Part shown: one piece after another, positions 9,868 through 22,399 of the stretch
Layout: each line of letters begins with the position of its first letter
Position numbering within the stretch: the first letter of the stretch is position 1
Origin: Chelatococcus albus
GTDB lineage: Bacteria; Pseudomonadota; Alphaproteobacteria; Rhizobiales; Beijerinckiaceae
DNA: 64,000 nt
Assembly (NCBI RefSeq): GCF_030067675.1
Contig: NZ_JASJEV010000003.1
Span: forward strand, 186,001-250,000
Direction of reading: 5' to 3'
The notes under the pieces: generated by a model
Told to the model about the DNA's origin: nothing
What the model saw: only the letters and a program-made list of their open reading frames with translations
Databases searched by the model: none
Translations under genes and position numbers: made by a program

Positions 9868-10040
9868 GGAGAGACCCCGGAGGCCTCGCGCCGCCGTGCA
9901 TGCGATGGTGGCACTGTAACGCGCGCGCGGCACCGCGCGGCGTTCGCGCCGTGCCGCGCGCAGCCCGATGAGGGATGACAGGACCCCTTGCCTGCGCTAG
10001 GACGCGCCGTTCTCTCTTTCCGACGGCGCGTCCTCCTCTC

Positions 10041-11570
10041 ATGTCCAAGCCCGAGCAGCCGAACGTTCTGAAACAGCCTCTGCCGAGGCTCGTCGCCCGT
10101 CAGCCGCGCGGCTTCGTCGACCGCAGCTCACCCGATATCGCGGCGACGGACCGGATGCTCGCGGCCATTCGCGAGACCTACGAGCTCTATGGCTTCGAGG
10201 CTGTGGAGACGCCCTTCGTCGAGTTCACCGACGCGTTGGGCAAGTTCCTGCCAGACCAGGACCGGCCGAACGAAGGCGTGTTCTCCTTCCAGGACGACGA
10301 CGAACAGTGGCTGTCGCTGCGCTACGATCTGACCGCGCCGCTCGCTCGCTACGTCGCCGAGAACTTCGACACCCTGCCCAAGCCCTACCGCAGCTATCGC
10401 AGCGGCTGGGTGTTCCGCAACGAGAAGCCCGGCCCCGGCCGCTTCCGCCAGTTCATGCAGTTCGATGCCGACACGGTCGGCGCAGCCTCCGTCGCAGCTG
10501 ACGCCGAGATCTGCATGATGGCGGCCGACACGCTGGAACGCGTGGGAATCGCGCGCGGCGACTACGTCATCAAGGTCAACAACCGCAAGGTGCTCGACGG
10601 CGTGCTCGAAACCATCGGGCTCGCGGGCGAGGAGAAGGCCCACACGCGCCTCGTGGTGCTGCGCGCCATCGACAAGCTCGACCGACTCGGCCCCGACGGC
10701 GTGCGCGCACTCCTCGGCGAAGGCCGCCGCGACGAGAGCGGCGACTACACCAAGGGCGCCGGCCTGCCCGCTGATCTCGTCGACCACGTGCTCGCCCTCA
10801 CCGGCGCCAAGGGTCAGACCGCGCAGGCGACGCTCGCCAATCTCGCCAGGGTGGTCGGCGCCTCCGCGCGCGGGGCCGAGGGCGTGGCCGAGCTCGAGGA
10901 GATCGCCTCACTCGTCGCCGCGGCAGGCTATGCCGACGGGCGCGTGGAGATCGACCCCGCCGTGGTGCGCGGCCTCGAATATTACACCGGTCCCGTCTAC
11001 GAGGCGGAGCTGACCTTCGAGGTGAAGGACGACGAAGGGCGTCCCGTGCGCTTCGGCTCCGTCGCGGGCGGCGGACGCTACGACGGGCTCGTCGCCCGCT
11101 TTCGCGGCGAGCCGGTGCCGGCGACCGGCTTCTCCATCGGCGTGTCGCGCCTGCTTGCTGCCTTGAAGCTCGTCAAGAGCCCGATCGTCACCGATGCAGC
11201 CGCCCGCGGGCCTGTCGTCGTCCTCGTCATGGACCGCGACCAGGTGGCTCATTACCAGGCGATGGTGGCGCGCCTGCGTGCGGCCGGCATCCGGGCGGAG
11301 ATGTATCTCGGCTCCTCCGGCATGAAGGCGCAGATGAAATATGCGGACCGGCGCGGCAGCCCCTGCGTGGTCATCCAGGGCTCGAACGAGCGCGCCGCGG
11401 GCGAGGTACAGATCAAGGACCTGATCGAGGGCGCGGCGCAGGCCGCGGCCAAGGCCGGCTCCATTGCCGACAGCGCCGAATACCGCGCCCAGCGCCTCGC
11501 CCAGTTCTCGGTCGGCGAGGACCTGCTCGTCGAGGCTGTGCGCGAGGTGCTCGCGCGGCACGGGGGCTGA
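10041..11570 (+). CDS. hisS: Histidyl-tRNA synthetase
   Basis: HisRS charges tRNA-His with histidine. The 509-residue protein shows class II synthetase motifs: motif 2 around [24 protein letters not shown], the histidine-specific [12 protein letters not shown], and motif 3 [15 protein letters not shown] with [10 protein letters not shown]. It begins with an N-terminal [13 protein letters not shown] segment as in other alphaproteobacterial HisRS. The ATG at 10041 is chosen over an upstream one at 9975 because the extra 22 residues are not conserved in the family. It is followed at 152 bases by hisZ, whose product is a HisRS paralogue. Confidence 0.96.
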   Translation: MSKPEQPNVLKQPLPRLVARQPRGFVDRSSPDIAATDRMLAAIRETYELYGFEAVETPFVEFTDALGKFLPDQDRPNEGVFSFQDDDEQWLSLRYDLTAPLARYVAENFDTLPKPYRSYRSGWVFRNEKPGPGRFRQFMQFDADTVGAASVAADAEICMMAADTLERVGIARGDYVIKVNNRKVLDGVLETIGLAGEEKAHTRLVVLRAIDKLDRLGPDGVRALLGEGRRDESGDYTKGAGLPADLVDHVLALTGAKGQTAQATLANLARVVGASARGAEGVAELEEIASLVAAAGYADGRVEIDPAVVRGLEYYTGPVYEAELTFEVKDDEGRPVRFGSVAGGGRYDGLVARFRGEPVPATGFSIGVSRLLAALKLVKSPIVTDAAARGPVVVLVMDRDQVAHYQAMVARLRAAGIRAEMYLGSSGMKAQMKYADRRGSPCVVIQGSNERAAGEVQIKDLIEGAAQAAAKAGSIADSAEYRAQRLAQFSVGEDLLVEAVREVLARHGG

Positions 11571-11721
11571 GAGGCCGCCGGACGCACGGGTCAGGGCGTT
11601 GCTCGCCGGCGCACCATCCCGGGCCGGGCAGCACTCCGTTCACCCTCGCCGGCGAAAGGGGTCGCCTGCCGGCGCCCCCCTTGCTAAAGACGAACCGCCG
11701 CGAGGAGGCGGGAAGGATTCA

Positions 11722-12879
11722 GTGACGATTGCAGCGGACAGGACCGAGGCGCTGATGGCGCTTTTCACGCGCGAGGGCTACCGGCGCGTGGAGCCCGCCG
11801 TGCTGCAGCCGGTGGACGTGTTTCTCGACCTCTCCGGCGAGGACATCCGCCGACGCATGTTCGTCACGCAGGACGCGGCCGGCAACGAGCTGTGCCTGAG
11901 GCCCGACTACACGATCCCCGTCAGCCGCGACTACCTCGCCTCCGTCGAGTCAGGCTCCCCCGCCGCCTACAGCTATCTCGGACCCGTCTTTCGCCTGCGG
12001 GCCGGCGAGACCGGCGAGTTTCCGCAGGCCGGCATCGAGTCCTTCGGCCGCGAGGATCGCGAGGCGGCCGACGCCGAAATCCTCGCCCTCGGCATAGAGG
12101 CCGTGACGAGCCTCGGTCTCTCCGACATGACGGTGAAGCTCGGCGACGTCGCCATCCTGACGCGCCTGCTCGCCGCGCTCGACCTGCCCGCCCTGACCCA
12201 GCGGCGTGTTCTGCGCGCCGTCGTGCAGGGGCGCGCGGAGGCGGCCCTGGCCGAGGACGACGCGGCGGGGGAGCCCCGCACCGGAGCGGACCATGCCGGG
12301 CTCCTCGCCGCCATCGAGGGTCAGGATCCCAAGGCCGCGCACGCCTTCGTCGAGGACGTCCTGTCCATCGCCGGCATCAGCAAGGTCGGCGGGCGCACGG
12401 CCGGCGAGATCGCCGAGCGCTTCCTCGCCCGCGCCGCGGCGCGCAACGGCGCCATCTCCGCGGAGATGCGGGCTGTCATCGGCCGCTATCTCGCCATTTC
12501 CGGGGATCCCGACACGGCCGCCGTGGCGCTGCGCGCCCTCGCCCGCGATGCGGCGCTCGACCTCGATGCCGCGATCGACTCCTTCGAGGCCCGCACGGGC
12601 TTCATGGCCGCCCGCGGCATCGACGTGGCGAGCCTGTCCTTCTCGGCAGGGTTCGCCCGCAACCTCGACTACTATACGGGCTTCATCTTCGAGGTGATCG
12701 ACCCGCACCGGCCGCATCTCAAGCCCATCGTCGGTGGCGGCCGCTACGACGGCCTGCTCACCCATCTCGGCGCACCGCAGCCGATCCCGGCCGTCGGCTG
12801 TTCGATCTGGCTCGATCGCCTCGGCCTGCGCAGCGCGATGGCCGCGCCTGCGCCGGCAAACCCGGGAGACGCGTCATGA
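11722..12879 (+). CDS. hisZ: ATP phosphoribosyltransferase regulatory subunit
   Basis: HisZ is a catalytically dead HisRS paralogue that forms a hetero-octamer with short-type HisG, needed for the first step of histidine synthesis. The 385-residue protein keeps the class II synthetase fold ([60 protein letters not shown]) but lacks a HisRS anticodon-binding domain. The GTG at 11722 is the likely start: it follows GAGGAGGCGGGAAGGA, and the open frame upstream overlaps hisS without similarity. Its stop overlaps the hisG start as ATGA, so the two are translationally coupled. Confidence 0.94.
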   Translation: MTIAADRTEALMALFTREGYRRVEPAVLQPVDVFLDLSGEDIRRRMFVTQDAAGNELCLRPDYTIPVSRDYLASVESGSPAAYSYLGPVFRLRAGETGEFPQAGIESFGREDREAADAEILALGIEAVTSLGLSDMTVKLGDVAILTRLLAALDLPALTQRRVLRAVVQGRAEAALAEDDAAGEPRTGADHAGLLAAIEGQDPKAAHAFVEDVLSIAGISKVGGRTAGEIAERFLARAAARNGAISAEMRAVIGRYLAISGDPDTAAVALRALARDAALDLDAAIDSFEARTGFMAARGIDVASLSFSAGFARNLDYYTGFIFEVIDPHRPHLKPIVGGGRYDGLLTHLGAPQPIPAVGCSIWLDRLGLRSAMAAPAPANPGDAS

Positions 12880-13850
12880 GCGAGGCCCCGCTCGTTCTCG
12901 CCGTCCCCTCCAAGGGGCGGCTGCAGGAGAACGCCGCCGCCTTCTTCGCCCGCGCCGGCCTCACCTTCGTGCAGTCGCGGGGCGCCCGCGACTATCGCGG
13001 CACGCTGAAGGGCCTTGCCGGTGTTGAGGTCCTTTTTCTCTCGGCCTCCGAGATTGCCGCCCAGCTTGCGTCCGGCGCCGCGCATCTCGGCATCACCGGC
13101 GAGGACCTGATCCGCGAGGACATTCCCGACGCCGACGCAGCCGTCGAGCTGCTCACGCCGCTCGGCTTCGGCCATGCCAATGTCGTCGTCGCCGTGCCGC
13201 AGGCGTGGATCGACGTGCGCACGATGGCCGACCTCGACGACGTGGCCGCCGACATGCGCCACCGCCACGGCCGCAAGATGCGGGTCGCGACCAAATATGT
13301 GAACCTGACCCGCCGCTTCTTCGGCAGCCACGGCATCGCCGACTATCGCATCGTCGAGAGCCTGGGCGCCACAGAAGGCGCCCCGGCCTCGGGCGCGGCC
13401 GAGATCATCGTCGATATCACGACCACGGGAGCGACGCTCGCCGCCAATGCGCTGAAGATCGTCGAGGACGGCGTCATCCTCCGCTCGGAGGCCAACCTCA
13501 TCGCCTCCGTGCGCGCGCCCTGGAGTGCCACCGCGCGTGCTGCGGCGCGCACCATCCTGACGCGCATCGCCGCCGAGGAGGCCGCCCGCACGACGCGCGA
13601 GGTGCGCGCCTATCTCGCCGAGCCGGACGAGGCCCTCATCACCGATCTCAGGGAGAATTTCGGTGCCGAGCTGCCCTTTGGCCTCGGCGGCAATGGGGCG
13701 CTCGTCATCCACTGTCCCCGGGGGCAGGTCTTCGCTTTGGCCGAACGGCTGGCCGAGAACGGCGCCGACCACATCGCCGTGCATCAGCTCGACTACGTGT
13801 TCCGCGCCTCGAACCCTCTCAGCGAGCGCCTTTTCACCCGCATCGGATGA
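12876..13850 (+). CDS. hisG: ATP phosphoribosyltransferase catalytic subunit
   Basis: HisG condenses ATP with PRPP in the first committed step of histidine biosynthesis. The first 230 or so residues match the short-type enzyme: [15 protein letters not shown] at the start, [11 protein letters not shown], and the PRPP loop [16 protein letters not shown]. The protein is 324 residues, about 90 longer than the minimal short form. The extra C-terminal part ([17 protein letters not shown] onward) resembles a small regulatory alpha/beta domain. The start overlaps the hisZ stop. Long HisG proteins paired with HisZ are known in some Rhizobiales (recollection). Confidence 0.94.
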   Translation: MSEAPLVLAVPSKGRLQENAAAFFARAGLTFVQSRGARDYRGTLKGLAGVEVLFLSASEIAAQLASGAAHLGITGEDLIREDIPDADAAVELLTPLGFGHANVVVAVPQAWIDVRTMADLDDVAADMRHRHGRKMRVATKYVNLTRRFFGSHGIADYRIVESLGATEGAPASGAAEIIVDITTTGATLAANALKIVEDGVILRSEANLIASVRAPWSATARAAARTILTRIAAEEAARTTREVRAYLAEPDEALITDLRENFGAELPFGLGGNGALVIHCPRGQVFALAERLAENGADHIAVHQLDYVFRASNPLSERLFTRIG

Positions 13851-13993
13851 GCCACGGGCGTCTTGCAGGCGCCCCCATTGAAACCTCACAAGCCCACCCG
13901 ACAGTGATCGCGGCAAGCAGGGTGCAGGCCGACGTTGCGGCCGGCGCATTCGGTCATTATGGTCGCGCCCGCCTGAAGGAGATTTTGGGGTCC

Positions 13994-14467
13994 ATGCTTT
14001 CTCGTCGTCTCGCCGCCGTGCTGATGGTCGCCCTCGCAGCGACCCCCACCTTCGCCCAGACAGCGCGCAGGGGTGGTCCGGACTCCCGCAGCGCGGCGCA
14101 GCAGGGCGAAGCGCCGCCGCAGAAACAGGAGAAGATGTTCCCGCTCGGCACCCAGTGGCTCGCAGTCAGCCTGAACGGCAAGGCCTATTCGGGCGCCCAT
14201 CGTCCCGCCTTCACGATCGACCAGAATTTCCGGGCGCGCGGCTTCGGCGGCTGCAACACCTTCTCCGCCACAGCCTATCCGTTGCGCCAGCAGGGCCTCG
14301 GCGTCGGCCCCCTCGCCATGACCAAGAAGGACTGCGGCAAGGAAGCCATGGCGGCCGAGCGCGCCTATCTCATCGCCGTGCGCGCCGCGCAGAAATGGGA
14401 CGTGGTCGACGGTCAGCTCGTCCTCACCGGTCAGGGCGGTACACTCAAGTTCGAGCGCTCGCTCTGA
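13994..14467 (+). CDS. META-domain protein, exported
   Basis: This 157-residue protein starts with a clear signal peptide (MLSRRLAAVLMVALAATPT, cleavage after FAQ). It then carries a META/HslJ-like domain: FTIDQNFRARGFGGCNTFSATAY, LGVGPLAMTKKDC and a C-terminal LVLTGQGGTLKFER. META-domain proteins are small periplasmic or outer-membrane-associated proteins of poorly defined role, some linked to stress or motility. The signal peptide fixes the start at 13994. It follows hisG by 143 bases and is probably transcribed separately. Confidence 0.85.
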   Translation: MLSRRLAAVLMVALAATPTFAQTARRGGPDSRSAAQQGEAPPQKQEKMFPLGTQWLAVSLNGKAYSGAHRPAFTIDQNFRARGFGGCNTFSATAYPLRQQGLGVGPLAMTKKDCGKEAMAAERAYLIAVRAAQKWDVVDGQLVLTGQGGTLKFERSL

Positions 14468-14513
14468 ACGACTTCGCCGTCGACGGCAGCAGATCGATTG
14501 TTCCACAGAGGCG

Positions 14514-14537
14514 CCGGCGCGGAGCAATCCGCGCCGG
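14514..14537. terminator. Hairpin between convergent genes
   Basis: A perfect 10-bp stem (CCGGCGCGGA / TCCGCGCCGG) with a GCAA loop lies between the ends of the META-domain gene and the ABC exporter gene. It lacks a long T run but is placed as a bidirectional terminator. Confidence 0.5.
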
Positions 14538-14545
14538 TCGGCGTT

Positions 14546-16342
14546 TCAGGCCATCGCCGGCACGTCGACCTCGTGCGGCATGAAGATGCGCCCGTCGCGG
14601 CCCGGCCTGAGGTCGATCCGCCGCTCGTGGAAGGCGATGAGCGTCGAGCGATGCCCGATCGACACCACGGTCGTCTCCGGCAGACGCTCCATGATCAGCT
14701 CGTACATCGCCTGTTCCAGGGGCTCGTCGAGGGCCGCCGTCGCCTCGTCGAGGAAGAGCCAGTCTGGCTTCGCGAGCAGCGCACGGGCGAGGGCCACGCG
14801 CTGCTGCTCGCCGAGAGAGAGCGTCTGCGCCCACTGGCCCTCCTCGTCGAGCCGCTCGACGAGATGCGGCAGGCGCACGGCCTCGAGCGCATCGCGGATC
14901 GCCTCGCCCGAATAGGCGACCGTCGCGGCCGGATAGGCCACCGCCCCGCGCAGGGAGCCGATGGGAATGTATGGCCGCTGCGGCAGGAGCAGCAGGTTCT
15001 CGCCGGTCGGCACCGTTACCGTCCCGCTGCCGAAGGGCCAGATGCCCGCGATCGCGCGGAAGAGCGTCGACTTGCCGGATCCCGACGGCCCGGTGAGCAG
15101 CGTCGTCTCCCCCCTGCGCAGGGCGAGTTCCGGCACGCGCACGATGGTCGTTCCCGCGGGCAGGCGCAGGTCGAGGTCCACGATGCGCACGGCGGCGGCG
15201 CCGCCGAGCAGCGCCACGTCGATCCGCGGCGGTGCCGCTGCGGCGCTTCGCGCCCGCTTCATCGCCGTGTCGAAGCTGGTCAGGCGGTCGACGACGGCCT
15301 TGTAATCGGCGAGCGTCGTATAGGCCGAGATGAAGAAGGTGAGCGCCCCTTCCACGCGGGAGAAGGAGCCCGCGGTCTGCTGCAGCTGCCCGAGTGTGAT
15401 CCTGCCGACGAAGAAATAGGGCGCGGTCAGGATGTAGGGAACGACGACGCTCGCCTGGAAATAGCTCGCGGTGAAGGCCGTGAGCTTCTTCGTGCGGTCG
15501 ACGATCGCCATGAAGTTGCGCACGACATTGCCGAAGCGTCCGGCGAGCCGCTCCTTCTCGGCGCTCTCGCCGTCGAGCAGCGCCACCTGCTCGGCATATT
15601 CGCGCAGGCGCGCGAGCGAGAAGCGGAAGTCGGCCTCGTAGCGCTGCTGGTCGAAGTTGAGCCGGATCAGCGGCTTGCCGATCTTGTGGGTGAGCCAGGT
15701 GCCGAGAACAGCGTAGCCGAGCGCGAACCACAGGAGGAGGCCGGGAACCGGGACGTCAGTGCCCGGCAGCGTGAAGTCGCTCGACAGCGACCAGAGGATG
15801 GCGGCGAAGGAGAAGAGCGTAGCGACCTGGGTGAGAAGGCCCAAGGTGAGCGTCTGCGTGCGGACGATGAACTGGTCGATGTCGTCGGCGATGCGCTGGT
15901 CGGGGTTGTCGGCCGTGTAGCCGAGGAGCTGCATCTTGTAGTGGGTGTCCTCGCCGAGCCAGGAGTCGACGTAGCGGCGCGTCAGCCAGCGCCGCCAGCG
16001 GATGCGCAGGACATACTGGATGACGATCTCGATGATCGCCACGGTCACGTAGACCGCCGCGAGCGGGCAGAAGACGAAGAGGAGCTGCTGCCAGAACTCG
16101 ACCGCATCCTTGTTCTGCAGGGCGTTGAACAGGTCACGGTTGAAGAAGCTCAGGCGCACGTTGAGCCCGACCTGCCCCAGATTGATCAGGATGAGCGCAA
16201 GGACCAAGCCGATACCGAGCCATCGCTCCTGCACCCGGAAGCGGCCGAAGGGACGCAGATTGATCTCGCCCACGTCATGCGTGGTGAAATAGGGAATGGT
16301 GAGCCGCCAGATGGCGCCGAGCGCAGTCTTCAATGCCCGCAT
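14546..16342 (-). CDS. ABC transporter, fused permease/ATPase of the SbmA/BacA-like family
   Basis: This 598-residue protein fuses a six-helix membrane domain (about residues 40-345) to an ATPase. The ATPase has Walker A GPSGSGKST (418-426), signature LSLGEQQ (508-514) and Walker B WLFLDEATAAL (528-538). The membrane part is of the SbmA/BacA/YddA kind (SFFNRDLFNALQNKD, DNPDQRIADDIDQF), a family that moves peptides, very-long-chain fatty acids or cobalamin; BacA relatives matter for rhizobial symbiosis. The direction and substrate are not readable. An in-frame ATG at 16366 would add eight residues. It is monocistronic, upstream of the porin gene on the same strand. Confidence 0.9.
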   Translation of the reverse strand: MRALKTALGAIWRLTIPYFTTHDVGEINLRPFGRFRVQERWLGIGLVLALILINLGQVGLNVRLSFFNRDLFNALQNKDAVEFWQQLLFVFCPLAAVYVTVAIIEIVIQYVLRIRWRRWLTRRYVDSWLGEDTHYKMQLLGYTADNPDQRIADDIDQFIVRTQTLTLGLLTQVATLFSFAAILWSLSSDFTLPGTDVPVPGLLLWFALGYAVLGTWLTHKIGKPLIRLNFDQQRYEADFRFSLARLREYAEQVALLDGESAEKERLAGRFGNVVRNFMAIVDRTKKLTAFTASYFQASVVVPYILTAPYFFVGRITLGQLQQTAGSFSRVEGALTFFISAYTTLADYKAVVDRLTSFDTAMKRARSAAAAPPRIDVALLGGAAAVRIVDLDLRLPAGTTIVRVPELALRRGETTLLTGPSGSGKSTLFRAIAGIWPFGSGTVTVPTGENLLLLPQRPYIPIGSLRGAVAYPAATVAYSGEAIRDALEAVRLPHLVERLDEEGQWAQTLSLGEQQRVALARALLAKPDWLFLDEATAALDEPLEQAMYELIMERLPETTVVSIGHRSTLIAFHERRIDLRPGRDGRIFMPHEVDVPAMA

Positions 16343-16501
16343 GGACCTTGGTCTTTTCCCTCGCATCCCGGCACGGCGTGCCGCAAATCCCGCTCTCTAC
16401 AGTAATTGGCGCCGCATCGCATTACACGCAGCCGTGTGGGAGATGAAACTTCGGTAAGGCGCCTTCATGGCGCCCGCTGACGGCACGCGCCCGGATCCCC
16501 G

Positions 16502-17716
16502 TCAGAAGCTGCGGCTAAGCGATGCCTGCAGAGTCCAGCGATCGGCGTTCAGGATCGCGGCCGCAGCGCGGTCGCGGCGGGAAAAGCTCGAGCGGAAGTA
16601 GCCAAGCTCGATCCCAACATCCAAACCCTCGACCGGGCTCCACAGCAGATTGGCGGCCGAGCGCCACACCGTCACGTCGGGTTTGCCCGGCACCTCGCGC
16701 AGTCTGAGGTCGACCATCGTGACAAAGATGTTCGAGCGCCAGGCCTTCGACCAGTGATGCTCATAGGACACCGCCGCGTTCCAACCGGCCGTCAATTCCG
16801 CCGCCTCGGCGAGGAGCGAGGCGGGCAGCGTGAAACCGCTCACGCCGCTCGCCGTGTAGATGCCGAGATAGCCCGGGGCGTTGCGGGCATAGGCCGCCTG
16901 CAGCACGAGTTCGTCGCCGGCACCGAGCGCCTCGACGGGCAACGTCGCGCCAAGCTGCACGGCCCATCCGGTCGCGGTCGCGGCCGAGAGGGAGGCGAAG
17001 CGCGTGTAGCGCAGGGCGGCGGACAGCTGCACCTCGCCCCAGTCCGGCTCCACCTTGAGCCGCGCCACGACATCGGGTGCACGGGTGCCCGCGTAGCCGA
17101 GCGGCACGACGCGGCGGACGACCGGGTCCTCCATGGCCAGCGCGACCGAGAGCGTCCCGCTGGGCGACCACTCGCCGGCGAGGAGGGCGGGCGACTGGGA
17201 CGAGGCGAGCGCCCTGAAGAGGAAACTGTCGGCGCTCCAGTAGTCGAAGAAGGATGTGGCGATGCCGGCGGTGACCGGACCGGCCTCCACATAGGCATTG
17301 GTGATGGTGGTGCTGCCGGTGGAGAGCATTTCGACCTCGAAGAGCGAGGTGAGATCGAAGCTCTCGAATTGCTGGCGCGTCTCGACCGCGAGCGTCGCCT
17401 TGATGTCGTAGCGCGTCACCGGCAAGAACCGGCCCAGCCCCGACGACACGCCGTATCCGCCCGCCCAGGAAAGCAGAAGGCCCGAATCGACCGAACCCGA
17501 GATGCGCAGGCAGGTCGCCGGCGCGATGCGGAAGAAGCCCACCGTATCCTCGTCGCTGTCCGCCTCGTCCTCGCCCGTGTCGTCGGCCTCTTCCTCGTCG
17601 GCCGTTTCGAACGCACAAATGGGAACGGCGAGGCGGGGCGGGCGCTCGAACGCGGCGAGCGCCGGACCTGAGACCCACACGAACAGTCCTGCCCACATCA
17701 GCGCCGCTGCGCGCAT
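16502..17716 (-). CDS. Outer-membrane porin (alphaproteobacterial porin type)
   Basis: This 404-residue protein begins with a signal peptide (cleavage near PALAAF), followed by an unusual acidic stretch (about residues 38-60, dense in Glu/Asp) and then a beta-rich barrel. The pattern is that of alphaproteobacterial porins: CLRISGSVDSGLLLSWAGGY opens the barrel, strands alternate aromatic and hydrophobic residues, and the chain ends in phenylalanine (LSRSF), the usual BamA recognition signal. Two cysteines flank the acidic segment, as in related porins. It should form a general diffusion channel. Confidence 0.85.
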   Translation of the reverse strand: MRAAALMWAGLFVWVSGPALAAFERPPRLAVPICAFETADEEEADDTGEDEADSDEDTVGFFRIAPATCLRISGSVDSGLLLSWAGGYGVSSGLGRFLPVTRYDIKATLAVETRQQFESFDLTSLFEVEMLSTGSTTITNAYVEAGPVTAGIATSFFDYWSADSFLFRALASSQSPALLAGEWSPSGTLSVALAMEDPVVRRVVPLGYAGTRAPDVVARLKVEPDWGEVQLSAALRYTRFASLSAATATGWAVQLGATLPVEALGAGDELVLQAAYARNAPGYLGIYTASGVSGFTLPASLLAEAAELTAGWNAAVSYEHHWSKAWRSNIFVTMVDLRLREVPGKPDVTVWRSAANLLWSPVEGLDVGIELGYFRSSFSRRDRAAAAILNADRWTLQASLSRSF

Positions 17717-17788
17717 CGACCAGCCCCCCGGCGCATCATGGCAGGTGGGGCCGCGCGCGCAACGGCGACCGCTTCGGCCTTATCGCCT

Positions 17789-19066
<1,278 letters not shown>

Positions 19067-19121
19067 GATCGTCTCCGTTTCGAAGCCCAGAACGCAAAAT
19101 CGCCCGGCCAGCGCTTCACGA

Positions 19122-19200
19122 AGGCTGCCCAGGCGAACGGCATCGAAACGGACTTCCGCGCTCCCTCGGGGTACTCCCCGTCTCGCCAGTCACGCGGAAG
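19122..19200 (-). promoter_or_regulatory. ZTP (pfl-type) riboswitch upstream of glyA
   Basis: Read on the minus strand, the leader contains all hallmarks of the ZTP/pfl aptamer. P1 arms are CCGCG (19193-19197) and CGCGG (19156-19160). Between them are UGACUGGCGA and a GGGG-AGUA-CCCC hairpin, then GGGAG. A linker follows, and then CGCCUGGGCA (19126-19135), whose CGCC can pair with GGCG to form the pseudoknot. ZTP/ZMP accumulates when 10-formyl-THF is short and normally switches on folate and purine genes including glyA. The linker segment CCGUUUCGA is perfectly complementary over 9 bp to the sequence overlapping the glyA Shine-Dalgarno. Confidence 0.93.
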
Positions 19201-19360
19201 GTATGGCTGATCGTGCGATCACAGGCAGATTGGCGTACCGTCCCGGGCGCGTCAATACCTGCGGGCGGGCCCCCGCCGACGTGCGGGCGGGTTGCCGGAA
19301 CCCGAGCGCGACGTGTAGCGTTGCCGCCACCTTCGCTCCCCGGAGAGGCATCGCTGGGCC

Positions 19361-19961
19361 ATGCCGGCCATCATCGACCTCGACGCGCTGCGGCGCGCAC
19401 CGCTGACCCGCGAGCCCTGCGACTTCTTCTGGGGGTCGACTTCCTGCGCCGCGACTTCCCCGACATCAGCAAGCCCGGCTATCTGACGGTCGACGAGGTG
19501 AAGCTCAAGGGGCACTTCAAGACACTGATCGCGGAGCTGGAGGGGCCTGAGCTCACCGAGGAGCTGTCGCGCAAGTTCGGCAAGGACCTGCACGCCTGCC
19601 CGCGGCTGACGACGATCATGCGGCGCTCGCAGCCGAAATACGGCGCCATCCACACCGACGGCCCATCCAAGGTCATGACCATGCTGTCTACATGAACGAC
19701 GCACGGGACGCGGGCGAAGGCGGTCGGCTGCGCGTGCTCTACGACCAGCGGAAATTCGAGCCCCATGCCGTGGAGGTGCCACCCGTCATGGGCACCGCCT
19801 GCGGCTTCCTGCGCTCCGACAAGTCGTGGCACGGGCGCAAGCCCTTCACCGGGGAGCGCAAGGTGGTGCTGATCGCCTGGCTGAAGGATGCCGCCGAGCT
19901 CGAGCGCAAGAAGAAGCGCAACGCGGTCGCCCAGTTCTTCAAGGGCATCTTCGGGCGCTGA
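19361..19961 (+). pseudogene. 2OG-Fe(II) oxygenase family gene broken by two frameshifts
   Basis: Three consecutive frames together encode one protein of about 200 residues. The pieces are MPAIIDLDALRRAPLTREPC (from 19361), VDFLRRDFPDISKPGYLTVD through IHTDGPSKVMTML (to about 19686), and YMNDARDAGEGGRLRVLYDQ through WLKDAAELERKKK (to 19961). The His-x-Asp iron ligands (IHTD) and a distal histidine (SWHGRKPF) are there, as in prolyl-hydroxylase-like 2OG oxygenases. Each junction is explained by loss of one base (near 19430 and near 19688). The family Trp in NDAW is Arg here. It may be a true pseudogene or an assembly error. Confidence 0.72.
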
Positions 19962-19990
19962 CGCGAGGCGCACCGCGCGGAAACAGAAAA

Positions 19991-20020
19991 GGCCCGGCGA
20001 GAGCCGGGCCTTTCGTTTTT
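19991..20020 (+). terminator. Rho-independent terminator
   Basis: An 8-bp GC stem (GGCCCGGC / GCCGGGCC) with a GAGA loop is followed by TTTCGTTTTT. It is a textbook intrinsic terminator for the plus-strand oxygenase gene ending at 19961, which argues that this gene was functional recently. Confidence 0.9.
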
Positions 20021-20032
20021 CCTGGCGTTCGG

Positions 20033-21826
<1,794 letters not shown>

Positions 21827-21864
21827 TTAACTCCTGCCTGAAACCTTGCTCCGGTCGGCGGCGA

Positions 21865-22152
21865 TCAGCCGATCACGCCCATGACGTCGGACTCCTTCAT
21901 GATGAGGAGGTCCTGGCCGTCGATCTTCACCTCGGTGCCCGACCACTTGCCGAAGAGCACGCGGTCGCCCTTCTTGACGTCGAGGGCGACGAGCTTGCCG
22001 TTCTCGTCACGGGCGCCGGGGCCGACGGCGACGACTTCGCCTTCCTGCGGCTTCTCCTTGGCGGTATCGGGGATGATGATGCCGCCCTTGGTCTTCTCTT
22101 CGCTGTCGAGACGGCGGACGACCACGCGGTCGTGCAGCGGACGGAACTTCAT
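21865..22152 (-). CDS. groES: 10-kDa co-chaperonin GroES
   Basis: GroES is the heptameric lid of the GroEL chamber. The 95-residue product ([20 protein letters not shown] start, [24 protein letters not shown] mobile loop region, [15 protein letters not shown] near the end) is full length. The start at 22152 is fixed by the conserved N-terminus; the open frame extends further upstream only by chance. It is first in the groESL operon. Confidence 0.99.
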   Translation of the reverse strand: MKFRPLHDRVVVRRLDSEEKTKGGIIIPDTAKEKPQEGEVVAVGPGARDENGKLVALDVKKGDRVLFGKWSGTEVKIDGQDLLIMKESDVMGVIG

Positions 22153-22205
22153 GAGACGATGTCCTCTCGAGACGCGGCTTAAAACGCGGAATGAGCTGGA
22201 GCCTG

Positions 22206-22232
22206 TTAGCACTCACGGGAGCGGAGTGCCAA
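22206..22232 (-). promoter_or_regulatory. CIRCE operator (HrcA) of groESL
   Basis: The inverted repeat TTAGCACTC - 9 bases - GAGTGCCAA matches the CIRCE consensus (TTAGCACTC-N9-GAGTGCTAA) with one mismatch. It lies 53 bases upstream of groES. HrcA binding there represses groESL until heat stress titrates GroEL. Confidence 0.93.
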
Positions 22233-22399
22233 AGACCCCGCCGAGATAGGCAGGGGCTTGGAGCGAGTCAAGGCCGGGCCGCACAAATTGGCTAACGCCG
22301 CGAGGCGCAGCCATGCAAGGGGCGGGTCAGCTTCGGCCGCAGGCCGGGTCCCGCATCCTGCCGCTTGACGCCCCGGCCCGCGCTCCGCAAGGTTCCGCC

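Noticed and set aside
14498-16405. 635-residue plus-strand open frame opposite the SbmA-like exporter
   Set aside because: Antisense shadow; the minus-strand frame has clear ABC motifs.
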